This document shows positions 1 through 6,032 of a stretch of 6,556 nucleotides of DNA, piece after piece (the stretch's first letter is position 1; each line of letters starts with the position of its first letter). The position numbers were made by a program, and so were the translations under genes. Under the pieces are notes generated by a model. It was not told the DNA's origin and did no database searches. It worked only from the letters and a program-made list of their open reading frames with translations. The stretch comes from JAAYJM01 sp964499465. Its GTDB lineage: Bacteria; Bacteroidota; Ignavibacteria; Kapaibacteriales; UBA2268. Location: NCBI GenBank assembly GCA_964499465.1, contig CAZCLJ010000252.1:1-6556 (forward strand), written 5' to 3'.

Positions 1-36
1 TGACTTGTGAGATTCTTCGCTGCGCTTCAGAATGAC
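1..36. repeat. Right half of family A hairpin repeat, cut by the window start
   Basis: The first 36 bases match the right half of the complete family A elements at 853-930 and 6146-6226: the linker end TGACTTG, the arm TGAGATTCTTCGCTGCGCTTC and the terminal ATGAC. The left arm would lie upstream of the window. The arm reads TTCTTCGCTGCGCTTC where the 853 copy has TTCTTCACTTCGTTC, so the copies are diverged homologues and not identical. No coding potential is seen. Confidence 0.8.
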
Positions 37-49
37 AGGGTAAATTAAT

Positions 50-142
50 GTCATTTCCATTTAAAATAAAAGTCTTCTTTTATAAGGAGGTTCGAAATGA
101 CAAGATTGCGATATATCAAACTACGAGGTATCAAGAGTTCTT
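50..142 (+). repeat. Family B palindromic repeat plus conserved tail
   Basis: Bases 50-101 form an imperfect palindrome that starts GTCATTTC and ends GAAATGAC, with a perfect inner stem ATAAAAG / CTTTTAT around 66-82. A conserved tail (AAACTACGAGGT, AGAGTTCT) follows to 142 and recurs after the B copy at 1074-1124. Other copies lie at 5184-5241 (reversed) and 6343-6393. A 63-codon open frame crosses this element (48-239), but its start lies at the element boundary and its peptide is low-complexity Y/F/I/K, so I do not call a gene. Confidence 0.75.
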
Positions 143-327
143 AATTTACATTTTCTTTTACATAATATATTGGAAAAATTATGTTATTTCCTTTTATATG
201 AAACGTTTGCTTTATCAGAAGCAGGAGAACGACATTTAAACAGAATAATAAAAACATTAGTATAAACAATATTTTGAGTTACTCTCCTTCTATCAAATAA
301 AATTATTTTTATACCGAGTACAAAAAA
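143..327. other. AT-rich leader upstream of the SMR gene
   Basis: Very AT-rich stretch between the family B tail and the transporter start. I looked for the paired ACGR-loop hairpins of a guanidine-II riboswitch and for the larger ykkC-type fold, because of the downstream SugE-like gene, and saw neither. No convincing promoter or ribosome binding site could be assigned by eye; a TATTTTG near 270 is one base short of the TAnnTTTG box. Confidence 0.4.
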
Positions 328-645
328 ATGGGTTGGATATATTTGATTATTGCTGGGATATTTGAGATTGGTTGGCCCTTAAGTTTGAAACTTTCTGAAG
401 TAATTGAAAATAAAGCACTCGGAATAGTGCTTGCTGCTATTTCAATGGCTTTAAGTTGCTTTTTCCTGTATATTGCACAGCAAACTATTTCAATAGGAAC
501 TGCTTATGCTGTATGGACTGGAATAGGTGCTGTAGGTACTTTAATAGTCGGAATTCTGTTTTTTGGAGATTCAACAAGTTTTTGGAGACTATTTTCTGCT
601 TTTCTGATTGTAGTTGGAATTATTGGCTTGAAGTTATCTCATTAG
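328..645 (+). CDS. sugE: SMR-family transporter, SugE/Gdx (guanidinium exporter) type
   Basis: Predicted four-helix inner-membrane proton-coupled exporter of 105 residues, the usual SMR length. Helices are roughly 2-22, 29-51, 57-78 and 84-103. Residues I can place are the coupling glutamate Glu13, Trp16, the signature GTAYAVWTGIGAVG at 57-70 with Tyr60 and Trp63, and the C-terminal GIIGLKLS at 97-104. The last two match E. coli SugE/Gdx much better than EmrE. SMR proteins work as antiparallel dimers; Gdx members export guanidinium, and some SugE proteins export quaternary ammonium compounds. Around Glu13 this protein reads FEIGWPLSLK, with Pro17 where E. coli SugE has Ala, so substrate range is less certain. 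The ATG fits the family N-terminus, but there is no clear Shine-Dalgarno (the preceding bases are A-rich). I see no SMR partner gene, so a homodimer is likely. I found no guanidine riboswitch in the leader. Confidence 0.93.
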   Translation: MGWIYLIIAGIFEIGWPLSLKLSEVIENKALGIVLAAISMALSCFFLYIAQQTISIGTAYAVWTGIGAVGTLIVGILFFGDSTSFWRLFSAFLIVVGIIGLKLSH

Positions 646-661
646 AGTGATTTTTTAAATT

Positions 662-714
662 GTCATTTGAATATATCTACTTACCAAGTTCAACTTGGGA
701 AGAAGTAGAAATGA
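662..714. repeat. Hairpin after the SMR gene, possible terminator or repeat relic
   Basis: Nested inverted repeat starting 16 bases after the transporter stop: TCATTT (663-668) pairs with AAATGA (709-714), TCTACTT (676-682) with AAGTAGA (703-709), and CCAAGT (684-689) with ACTTGG (693-698) around the loop TCA. The outer GTCATTT...AAATGA ends resemble those of family B, so it may be a diverged member. Its place directly after a stop codon allows a role in ending or stabilising the transcript, but no U-tract follows the stem, so a classical intrinsic terminator is doubtful. Confidence 0.55.
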
Positions 715-769
715 AAATAAGTTTTTTTCAATAATTATTCCTTTAATAAAAAGCAATAAACCATATTTT

Positions 770-846
770 CAGAACTCCTCACCCTATAGCGGAAATAAAG
801 GAGTTAGGAGATTTGCTTCGTAAAAAACAATTGCGCAAATTATAAC
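770..846 (+). repeat. Family E repeat, copy 1
   Basis: A 77-bp element aligned without gaps to 6480-6556; I count 69 of 77 identical bases by eye. Shared blocks include CAGAACTCC, AAATAAAGGAGTTAGGAG and ACAATTGCGCAAATTATAAC. It contains short internal inverted matches (AACTCC / GGAGTT and GATTTGC / GCAAATT). A third, more diverged copy lies reversed at 1207-1290. Family A follows after 6 bases, so E and A form a composite unit. Confidence 0.85.
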
Positions 847-852
847 AAAAAT

Positions 853-930
853 GTCATTCTGAACGAAGTGAAGAATCTCAAACTTTGTGTTAGCAATGAC
901 TTGTGAGATTCTTCACTTCGTTCCTAATGA
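853..930. repeat. Family A hairpin repeat, complete copy with perfect 20-bp stem
   Basis: GTCATTCT opens the element. The arm GAACGAAGTGAAGAATCTCA (861-880) is the exact reverse complement of 904-923. The 23-base linker contains GTGTTAGCAATGACT, which recurs in the 6146 copy. Two base pairs within the arm differ between the two complete copies and are compensated on the other side. It would form a stable hairpin in RNA or a cruciform in DNA. No protein is encoded. Confidence 0.85.
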
Positions 931-983
931 ACCACTTTGGATTTTATAACACGTAACTATATGTATTGCTAATACTTATACAA

Positions 984-1013
984 GTCATACGATAAACAAG
1001 TTTATAGTATGAC
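984..1013. repeat. 30-bp palindrome, family C, locus 1 copy 1
   Basis: Left arm GTCATACGATAAAC and right arm GTTTATAGTATGAC pair at 13 of 14 positions; the single mismatch is position 8 against 23. The centre is AA. It is followed after 16 bases by an inverted relative at 1030-1059. Confidence 0.85.
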
Positions 1014-1029
1014 TTTTACAATCATTTTA

Positions 1030-1059
1030 GCCATACTATCAACTTGTTGATCGTATGGC
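1030..1059. repeat. 30-bp palindrome, family C, locus 1 copy 2 (inverted)
   Basis: Left arm GCCATACTATCAAC, centre TT, right arm GTTGATCGTATGGC. Its reverse complement differs from the 984 copy at positions 2, 11, 20 and 29 only. These are two base pairs (2 with 29, 11 with 20), each changed on both sides so that pairing is kept. The 8/23 mismatch of copy 1 is also present, in inverted register. Confidence 0.85.
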
Positions 1060-1073
1060 TTGCTTCTTATTTA

Positions 1074-1164
1074 GTTCATTTTCTTAAAAGTAAACGTCTT
1101 CGTTTATATTTGCCTCAGAATGACAAGACTGCGAAATACCAAACTACGAGGTGTCATGAGTTCT
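1074..1164 (+). repeat. Family B palindromic repeat plus tail, locus 1
   Basis: Bases 1074-1124 run from GTTCATTTTC to CAGAATGAC and contain a perfect inner stem TAAACG-TCTT-CGTTTA. The copy at 50 has ATAAAAG-TCTT-CTTTTAT there, so the stem base pairs changed together while the TCTT loop stayed. The tail to 1164 (AAACTACGAGGT, GAGTTCT) matches the one after the first copy. Confidence 0.75.
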
Positions 1165-1177
1165 GAATTTGAATTTT

Positions 1178-1206
1178 ACTAACAACTAATGACAAATGAC
1201 TAATAA
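1178..1206. repeat. Family D short-period repeat (ACTAATGAC-type)
   Basis: Degenerate tandem of ACTAATGAC / AATGACTAATAA words. The same words form the right arm of the larger inverted repeat at 6033-6102. No coding potential is seen. Confidence 0.65.
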
Positions 1207-1290
1207 GATAATATTTGCTAACTGCGAAATAGTTATTTACGAGATAAATCTCCTAACTCATTCATTATCGTTATAGGGTCAGGAGTTCTG
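1207..1290 (-). repeat. Family E repeat, inverted diverged copy
   Basis: Read on the minus strand this matches the copies at 770-846 and 6480-6556. On the plus strand the blocks are TTTACGAG, AAATCTCCTAACTC, TTAT.GGGTC and GGAGTTCTG, with a few extra bases near 1213-1228. Together with 770-846 it brackets the A-C-C'-B-D cluster with inverted ends. Confidence 0.75.
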
Positions 1291-1384
1291 ACATTATAAA
1301 AGCATTATTATAAGTTATCTCCTTGATATAGAAAATCCAATCATTGCATAATTAATAGTTTCCCATTTTCTCTGATTTAAACTT

Positions 1385-1419
1385 TTTGAAAGTGGCTCAT
1401 TTATTTAAAAATAAATTTG
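1385..1419 (+). promoter_or_regulatory. Candidate Bacteroidota-type promoter for the chemoreceptor gene
   Basis: TTTG at 1385-1388 and TAAATTTG at 1412-1419 match the TTTG / TAnnTTTG boxes of the Bacteroidota primary sigma factor, with 23 bases between them, at the upper end of the known spacing. This would give a transcript with a leader of roughly 85 bases. The region is so AT-rich that chance matches are possible, and the assignment depends on the organism guess. Confidence 0.35.
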
Positions 1420-1500
1420 TTTTGTAATATAAGAATACGTATTTTTAAAATATTAAAATAATGAAAAGTGAATAAAAATAAAAAATATTGTTAGTAAAAA

Positions 1501-1506
1501 AAGGAG
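1501..1506 (+). promoter_or_regulatory. Ribosome binding site that fixes the chemoreceptor start
   Basis: AAGGAG lies 5 bases before the ATG at 1512. A TTG in frame at 1488 would add eight residues (MLVKKGVL), but the Shine-Dalgarno would then fall inside the gene. MKIGAKL at 1512 is the common N-terminal form of 4HB-type chemoreceptors. Confidence 0.85.
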
Positions 1507-1511
1507 TTCTT

Positions 1512-4500
1512 ATGAAAATTGGAGCAAAACTCTATTCTGGTTTTTCTGTAGTAATAGTATTAACCATAATTTTAGTATTATTAAGTTTAAGTAATCAAAG
1601 TCAGATTAATAATAACATTAACAAGATTTCTAATGACAGGTTTCCAAAAACTGTTTGGGCTAATAACATTATTGACGCCCTTAATGGTGCAAGTCAGATT
1701 ATTAGAGATGTTATAATTATCAACGATACCTTAACCTATAAAGGAGAACTTAAAAAATTAGATGTCTATGCAAATACCGTTATTGCTATGCTGGATTCTT
1801 TAAATAGAACTGTAACTTCAGAAAAAGGTAAAGAAATATTAAATAAACTTTCAGTTGCCAGAGAAAATTATGTCGAAGCGCGTAAAAAAGTTCTTGATTC
1901 AATCAATAAACATAATTTTTCAGAAGCAAGTAAACTACTGTTTTCAGAATTGGAGAAACCTCAAACTGATTACATAAAATTTGCCAATGAAATGATAGCT
2001 TTTCAATTGAATCAGGTAAATGAAGCAAATATAGAAGCAAATGAAATTTATCAAACATCTATGTTTTTATTAATAATTATTGCAGGTATTTCTGTAATAA
2101 TTTCAATATTAATTGCATTAATAATAACTCGTGGGATAACAAAACCAATCAAACTTAGTGTTGAAGCAGCAAATAAATTAGCTGAAGGAAATACTGACAT
2201 CAAACTTGAAACTAAGAGTAAAGATGAAACTGCAATTTTAATTAATGCAATGAATAATATGGCTAATTCAATTTCATCATTAGTAAATGATGCTAATAAA
2301 CTTGGAGAAGCTGCAATTGCCGGAAAATTAGATGTTAGGGCTGATGCATCAAAGTATTCTGGCGATTATAAAAATCTAATTAATGGCATTAATGGAACTT
2401 TAGATGCTGTTATCAGCCCACTTAACGTTGCTGCTGAATACATTGACAGAATTAGCAAAGGAGATATTCCACCAAAAATTACAGATGATTATAAAGGTGA
2501 TTTCAATGAAATAAAGAATAATATAAATAATTGCATTGAAAATTTGGATTTATTAAGAAACGATATAAGAGTATCATGCATTGCAGCATTAGAAGGGAAG
2601 TTGGATGTTAGGGCTGATATTACAAAGCATCAGGGAGTTTACAGAAAAATTGTTAATGGCTTCAATGATACATTAAATTCTGTAATTAATCCTTTGAACG
2701 TTGCCGCTGAATACGTTGACAGAATAAGCAAAGGAGACATACCTCCAATAATTACAGATGATTATAAAGGTGATTTCAATGAAATAAAAAATAACCTTAA
2801 TGGCTGTATAGATGCAATCAATCTACTTATTCAGGATTCTAAACAACTTGCAAATGCAGCAATAAATGGCAAATTAGATATTCGTGCAGATGCAACCAAA
2901 CATCATGGCGATTTTAGAGTAATCATTCAGGGCGTTAATAATACAATGGATAACGTAATAGGACCTCTTAATGTTGCCGCCGAATACTTTGACAGAATAA
3001 GCAAAGGAGATATTCCACCAAAAATTATTGACGAATATAAAGGGGATTTCAACGAAATAAAGAATAATATTAACCAGTTAATAGACAATATTACAGTGAT
3101 ACTAAAAGGAGTTAACAAGACTGGCGAAAGTATAAAAAACGGAAATTTACATGATAAGGGTAACGCTGAAATATTTCAAGGTGATTGGAAAAATATAGTT
3201 ACAGGTATAAATGGCATTATTGATGCGTTTGTTGATTCTTTAAGCATTACTTCAAATTATATTGACAGAATAAGTAAAGGAAACATACCACCCAAAATCA
3301 CTGAAGAGTATAAAGGCGATTTCAACGAAATAAAGAATAATATAAATGGCTGCATAGATGCTATAAATTTATTGGTTCAGGATTCTAAATATTTAGCAAG
3401 TTCCGCAATTAACGGGAAATTAGACACCAGAGCTGATGCAATAAAGCATCAGGGTGATTTCAGGAAGATTATTGAAGGTGTTAATGACACTTTAGATGCA
3501 GTAATCGGTCCTTTAAATGTAGCCGCTGAATACGTTGACAGAATAAGCAAAGGAGACATTCCTCCCAGAATCACAGAGGAATACAAAGGCGATTTCAATG
3601 AAATAAAAAATAATTTGAATAGCTGTATTGATGGTTTGCAAGGTTTAGTAGAAGCTAAAAATATTTTAGCCAATATTGTAATTAATGATTACACCAAGAA
3701 TGTTACTGGTAATTATTTAGGAATTTTTGCTGAAGTTGCAGAAAGCGTTAATTCTATCCTAATAAAATTGAGAGGGATAACATCTCTGTGTATTGAAGTT
3801 TCTAATGGCGATTTAAGACAAATTGATGATTTACGAAAAGAAGGAAAGCGATGTGAATTTGATAATCTCAATCCTTCATTATTAAAAATGATGGAAACAA
3901 TTCAAGAGTTGGTTAATGAAACTGTATTTCTTGCAAATGCAGGTGCAGAAGGAAAATTAGAAGTGCGTGGCGATACTTCGAAGTTTAAAGGTGAATATGT
4001 TAATGTTGTTGATGGTTTCAATAAGACGATGGATAATATTATTAATCCGTTAAATGAGGCAGGTCAAGTACTAAGCATATATGCCTCAGGAGATTTAACT
4101 CCAAGAATGGTTGGCGATTACAAAGGCGATTTAGCAATATATAAAGATAATATCAACTCTCTTGGTGAATCACTTAGCAATGTTATTAGAGAAGTTCTTG
4201 ATGCTGCACAGTCTACTGCAAGCTCTGCTATTCAGATTTCATCTACCGCTGAAACTATGGCAGTTTCTGCGGAAGAGCAAAGCAAGCAAGCCGATGAAGT
4301 TGCCAGTGCAGTAGAAGAGATGTCCAGGACAATAACTGAAAATGCAATGAACGCCGGCAAAACTGCTGATGTAGCTGAAAAGAATGGGAATATTGCAAAT
4401 GAAGGTGGCTTGGTTGTTGAGCGAACTGTTGATAAAATGAGAGATATAGCAAAGGTTGTTAAGCAATCTGCCGACAATATGGAAAAACTTGGTGAATCAA

Positions 4501-5111
4501 GTAAGCAAATTGGTGAAATCATCTCTGTTATTGACGATATTGCAGACCAAACTAACCTGCTTGCTCTTAATGCTGCAATTGAAGCGGCTCGTGCCGGAGA
4601 ACAGGGGCGTGGCTTCGCTGTTGTTGCAGATGAAGTTCGAAAACTTGCAGAACGGACTACTGAAGCAACAAAGCAAATTGCTATTATGATTAAAGGTATT
4701 CAGAACGAAACACAGTTGGCTGTTGCTGCTATGAATAAAGGCACTAACGAAGTTGCAGAAGGAATTTCACTCGCGGATAAAGCAGGAGCTTCTCTTAAAT
4801 CCGTTGTTGACAGCTCACGACTTGTTCAGGATATGATTAATCAAATTGCTGCTGCCAGCGAAGAGCAATCTTCAACCAGTGAACAGATTGCTAAAAACGT
4901 CGGCACTATTTCTCATGTTACTAACGATAGCGCAAGGCGTATTCAAGATATTGCCCATTCTTCAGATGATTTATCTAAATTGACTGAGCAACTACGTGCT
5001 ATGCTAGCTCAATTTAAAGTTGACAGCAATATTGATTATAATGACAGAATGTCAGATTCATACAGACAATTAGCTTCTTCTTCAAAAAAGCATTTGCCTG
5101 CAAGACAGTAA
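1512..5111 (+). CDS. Methyl-accepting chemotaxis protein with a long poly-HAMP array
   Basis: Inner-membrane chemoreceptor of 1199 residues, about twice the usual length. Domain order: TM1 about 10-27; a periplasmic helical region 28-183 resembling 4HB_MCP; TM2 about 184-205; a canonical HAMP 206-259 with Pro212 and the AS2 Asp-Glu pair; seven tandem units of 88-92 residues (260-893), each resembling two HAMPs; and the signalling domain from about 894. The hairpin tip reads NLLALNAAIEAARAGEQGRG (1015-1034), with Glu1030 equivalent to Tsr Glu391. Compared with Tsr, each arm is 14 residues longer between the tip and the EEQ adaptation motifs (Glu921-Gln923 and the ASEEQ of the C-terminal arm), which fits the 40H class. 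Methylation sites are therefore likely, so CheR/CheB should act on it. There is no NWETF-like C-terminal pentapeptide (the end is KKHLPARQ). CheW lies downstream in the same direction. The ligand is unknown; no binding motif is recognisable in the periplasmic part. Confidence 0.95.
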   Translation: MKIGAKLYSGFSVVIVLTIILVLLSLSNQSQINNNINKISNDRFPKTVWANNIIDALNGASQIIRDVIIINDTLTYKGELKKLDVYANTVIAMLDSLNRTVTSEKGKEILNKLSVARENYVEARKKVLDSINKHNFSEASKLLFSELEKPQTDYIKFANEMIAFQLNQVNEANIEANEIYQTSMFLLIIIAGISVIISILIALIITRGITKPIKLSVEAANKLAEGNTDIKLETKSKDETAILINAMNNMANSISSLVNDANKLGEAAIAGKLDVRADASKYSGDYKNLINGINGTLDAVISPLNVAAEYIDRISKGDIPPKITDDYKGDFNEIKNNINNCIENLDLLRNDIRVSCIAALEGKLDVRADITKHQGVYRKIVNGFNDTLNSVINPLNVAAEYVDRISKGDIPPIITDDYKGDFNEIKNNLNGCIDAINLLIQDSKQLANAAINGKLDIRADATKHHGDFRVIIQGVNNTMDNVIGPLNVAAEYFDRISKGDIPPKIIDEYKGDFNEIKNNINQLIDNITVILKGVNKTGESIKNGNLHDKGNAEIFQGDWKNIVTGINGIIDAFVDSLSITSNYIDRISKGNIPPKITEEYKGDFNEIKNNINGCIDAINLLVQDSKYLASSAINGKLDTRADAIKHQGDFRKIIEGVNDTLDAVIGPLNVAAEYVDRISKGDIPPRITEEYKGDFNEIKNNLNSCIDGLQGLVEAKNILANIVINDYTKNVTGNYLGIFAEVAESVNSILIKLRGITSLCIEVSNGDLRQIDDLRKEGKRCEFDNLNPSLLKMMETIQELVNETVFLANAGAEGKLEVRGDTSKFKGEYVNVVDGFNKTMDNIINPLNEAGQVLSIYASGDLTPRMVGDYKGDLAIYKDNINSLGESLSNVIREVLDAAQSTASSAIQISSTAETMAVSAEEQSKQADEVASAVEEMSRTITENAMNAGKTADVAEKNGNIANEGGLVVERTVDKMRDIAKVVKQSADNMEKLGESSKQIGEIISVIDDIADQTNLLALNAAIEAARAGEQGRGFAVVADEVRKLAERTTEATKQIAIMIKGIQNETQLAVAAMNKGTNEVAEGISLADKAGASLKSVVDSSRLVQDMINQIAAASEEQSSTSEQIAKNVGTISHVTNDSARRIQDIAHSSDDLSKLTEQLRAMLAQFKVDSNIDYNDRMSDSYRQLASSSKKHLPARQ
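2289..4190 (+). repeat. Seven tandem ~273-bp units encoding double-HAMP modules
   Basis: In-frame units start at 2289, 2559, 2835, 3108, 3381, 3654 and 3918 and encode 90, 92, 91, 91, 91, 88 and 91 residues. Each has an A half (around GKLDVRAD, then a G-[DV]-[YFW] site and GxNxTLD) and a B half (PLNVAAEYxDRISKGDIPP, then YKGDFNEIKNN). The YKGDFNEIKNN core starts at residues 327, 418, 509, 600 and 691 in units 1-5, exactly 91 apart. Units 1, 2, 3 and 5 are closest. Unit 4 keeps the B half, but its A half has drifted (GNLHDKGNAEIF). Unit 6 is strongly diverged and unit 7 moderately (YKGDLAIYKDN). Codons for identical residues differ at third positions between units, so the copies are old enough to have drifted and are held by protein-level selection. 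Confidence 0.9.
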
Positions 5112-5146
5112 TAGAACGATTGCTAATAGAAGTTATCGGATGACTA

Positions 5147-5274
5147 ATATCAAGTTGCTTTTAATAATAAAATATGTTTATTTGTCATTCCGAACCCCCT
5201 GATAAAAGAAGACCTTTATTTATCTTGGGGTTCGAAATGACATTATAATTATATTTATAAAAGCAACTTGGTAT
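5147..5274. repeat. Nested inverted repeat between chemoreceptor and cheW, with reversed family B core
   Basis: Outer arms ATATCAAGTTGCTTTTA (5147-5163) and TAAAAGCAACTTGGTAT (5258-5274) are complementary at 16 of 17 bases. Inside lies a 58-bp palindrome (5184-5241) with ends GTCATTCCGAACCCC and GGGGTTCGAAATGAC. On the minus strand it is a family B element, sharing GTCTTCTTTTAT with the copy at 50. The 311-bp gap between the two genes holds little else. The fold lies within any shared transcript and could protect or attenuate it. Confidence 0.8.
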
Positions 5275-5282
5275 AAAAAAGT

Positions 5283-5320
5283 ATACATTTCACCAAAAGT
5301 TTCTATTTGGCTCAGAATGA
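5283..5320. repeat. Possible degenerate family B fragment
   Basis: CCAAA...TTTGG forms a small stem, followed by GGCTCAGAATGAAA, which resembles the GCCTCAGAATGAC end of the B copy at 1074-1124. The remainder to 5411 is AT-rich with no recognisable promoter. Confidence 0.35.
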
Positions 5321-5411
5321 AATTTTTTAGAACTTACATTATTAAGTTTAAAAACTTTCAGACAGAAAAATATTAAAATATTCTATTTTCTTTAAAATAT
5401 TTCAACTTACT

Positions 5412-5416
5412 AAGGA
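5412..5416 (+). promoter_or_regulatory. Ribosome binding site of cheW
   Basis: AAGGA lies 6 bases before the ATG at 5423, supporting that start and independent translation of cheW despite the long gap after the chemoreceptor gene. Confidence 0.75.
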
Positions 5417-5422
5417 ATTTAT

Positions 5423-5947
5423 ATGGCAGCAGAATTTTCAAGCAAAAACAAGGGCGAAGAAAGCAATATTTTGCTTCAACTTGTTACTTTTCATCTTGGT
5501 GATGAAGAATTTGCAGTTGATATTTTAAATATTCAAGGGATTAACAGGATGATTGAAATTACTAAAGTGCCTAATTCCCCTGATTATGTGGAAGGAATAA
5601 TCTGCCTGCGTGGAAAAATTCTTCCAATTATTGATTTACGCCGCCGTCTCGGACTTCCAACTAAAGAATATGACAAGTCAACCAGATTTATTGTTGTTGA
5701 AATTGAAAATAAAATAATTGGTTTTATTGTAGATAGTGTCTGCGAAGTTTTAAGAATTAACCGAAACCTGACTGAACCGCCTCCGGCTATCGTTGCAGGT
5801 ATTGCTTCAGATTATATAACCTCGGTTGCAAAACTTGAAGACCGGCTTATTATTCTTCTTGATTTAAATAAAGTATTAACTGACAATCAAAAAGCAGAAT
5901 TAGTGGCTTTTAATGTAGATGATGATAAATTGAATACAAGTGAATAA
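5423..5947 (+). CDS. cheW: Chemotaxis adaptor protein CheW
   Basis: Cytoplasmic scaffold that links chemoreceptors to the histidine kinase CheA and holds signalling arrays together. It has 174 residues, with one CheW domain at about 17-155, a short polar N-terminal extension and an acidic tail. Recognisable blocks are LVTFHLGDEEFAVDI (20-34), the receptor-binding loop VEGIICLRGKILPIIDLRRR (56-75) with the conserved Arg63 of LRG (E. coli CheW Arg62), GFIVDSVCEVL (100-110) and RLIILLDLNKVL (141-152). No histidine kinase or response regulator domain is attached, so it is neither CheA nor CheV. It lies 311 bp after the chemoreceptor in the same direction; the two products should interact, but co-transcription is uncertain because of the hairpin between them. 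Confidence 0.96.
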   Translation: MAAEFSSKNKGEESNILLQLVTFHLGDEEFAVDILNIQGINRMIEITKVPNSPDYVEGIICLRGKILPIIDLRRRLGLPTKEYDKSTRFIVVEIENKIIGFIVDSVCEVLRINRNLTEPPPAIVAGIASDYITSVAKLEDRLIILLDLNKVLTDNQKAELVAFNVDDDKLNTSE

Positions 5948-6032
5948 GGACAGATAATGTAAAAGAACTTTTGTTGTTTTTTCGCTCATTATGAAAATGA
6001 AAGCTTTTATTTTTAAAAAAGTGTTATCAATA

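Noticed and set aside
48..239. Open frame of 63 codons on the plus strand
   Set aside because: It starts at the edge of a family B repeat and runs through its tail; the peptide is low-complexity Tyr/Phe/Ile/Lys with no ribosome binding site or recognisable domain.
456..650. Second plus-strand frame overlapping the SMR gene
   Set aside because: It lacks any family feature, while the overlapping frame is a full-length SMR protein.
770..1290. CRISPR array
   Set aside because: Repeats are of several families, palindromic, unevenly spaced and in mixed orientation, with no uniform unique spacers and no cas genes.
1488..1511. Upstream in-frame TTG start for the chemoreceptor
   Set aside because: The Shine-Dalgarno AAGGAG at 1501-1506 is placed for the ATG at 1512, and the family N-terminus begins MKIGAKL.
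2289..4190. Assembly artefact or fresh amplification of the HAMP units
   Set aside because: Units differ at many synonymous and non-synonymous sites while keeping the frame, so they are genuine diverged repeats; exact copy number still deserves long-read confirmation.
2927..4522. Minus-strand open frames and a plus-strand frame 4456-4689 inside the chemoreceptor gene
   Set aside because: They are shadows of the strongly coding, motif-rich receptor frame; the minus-strand ones at 2927 and 3449 resemble each other only because the repeat units do.
5950..6018. Intrinsic terminator after cheW
   Set aside because: AAAAG.AAC.TTTT and AAAGCTTT followed by T-runs are present, but the stems are short, AT-only or lack a loop.
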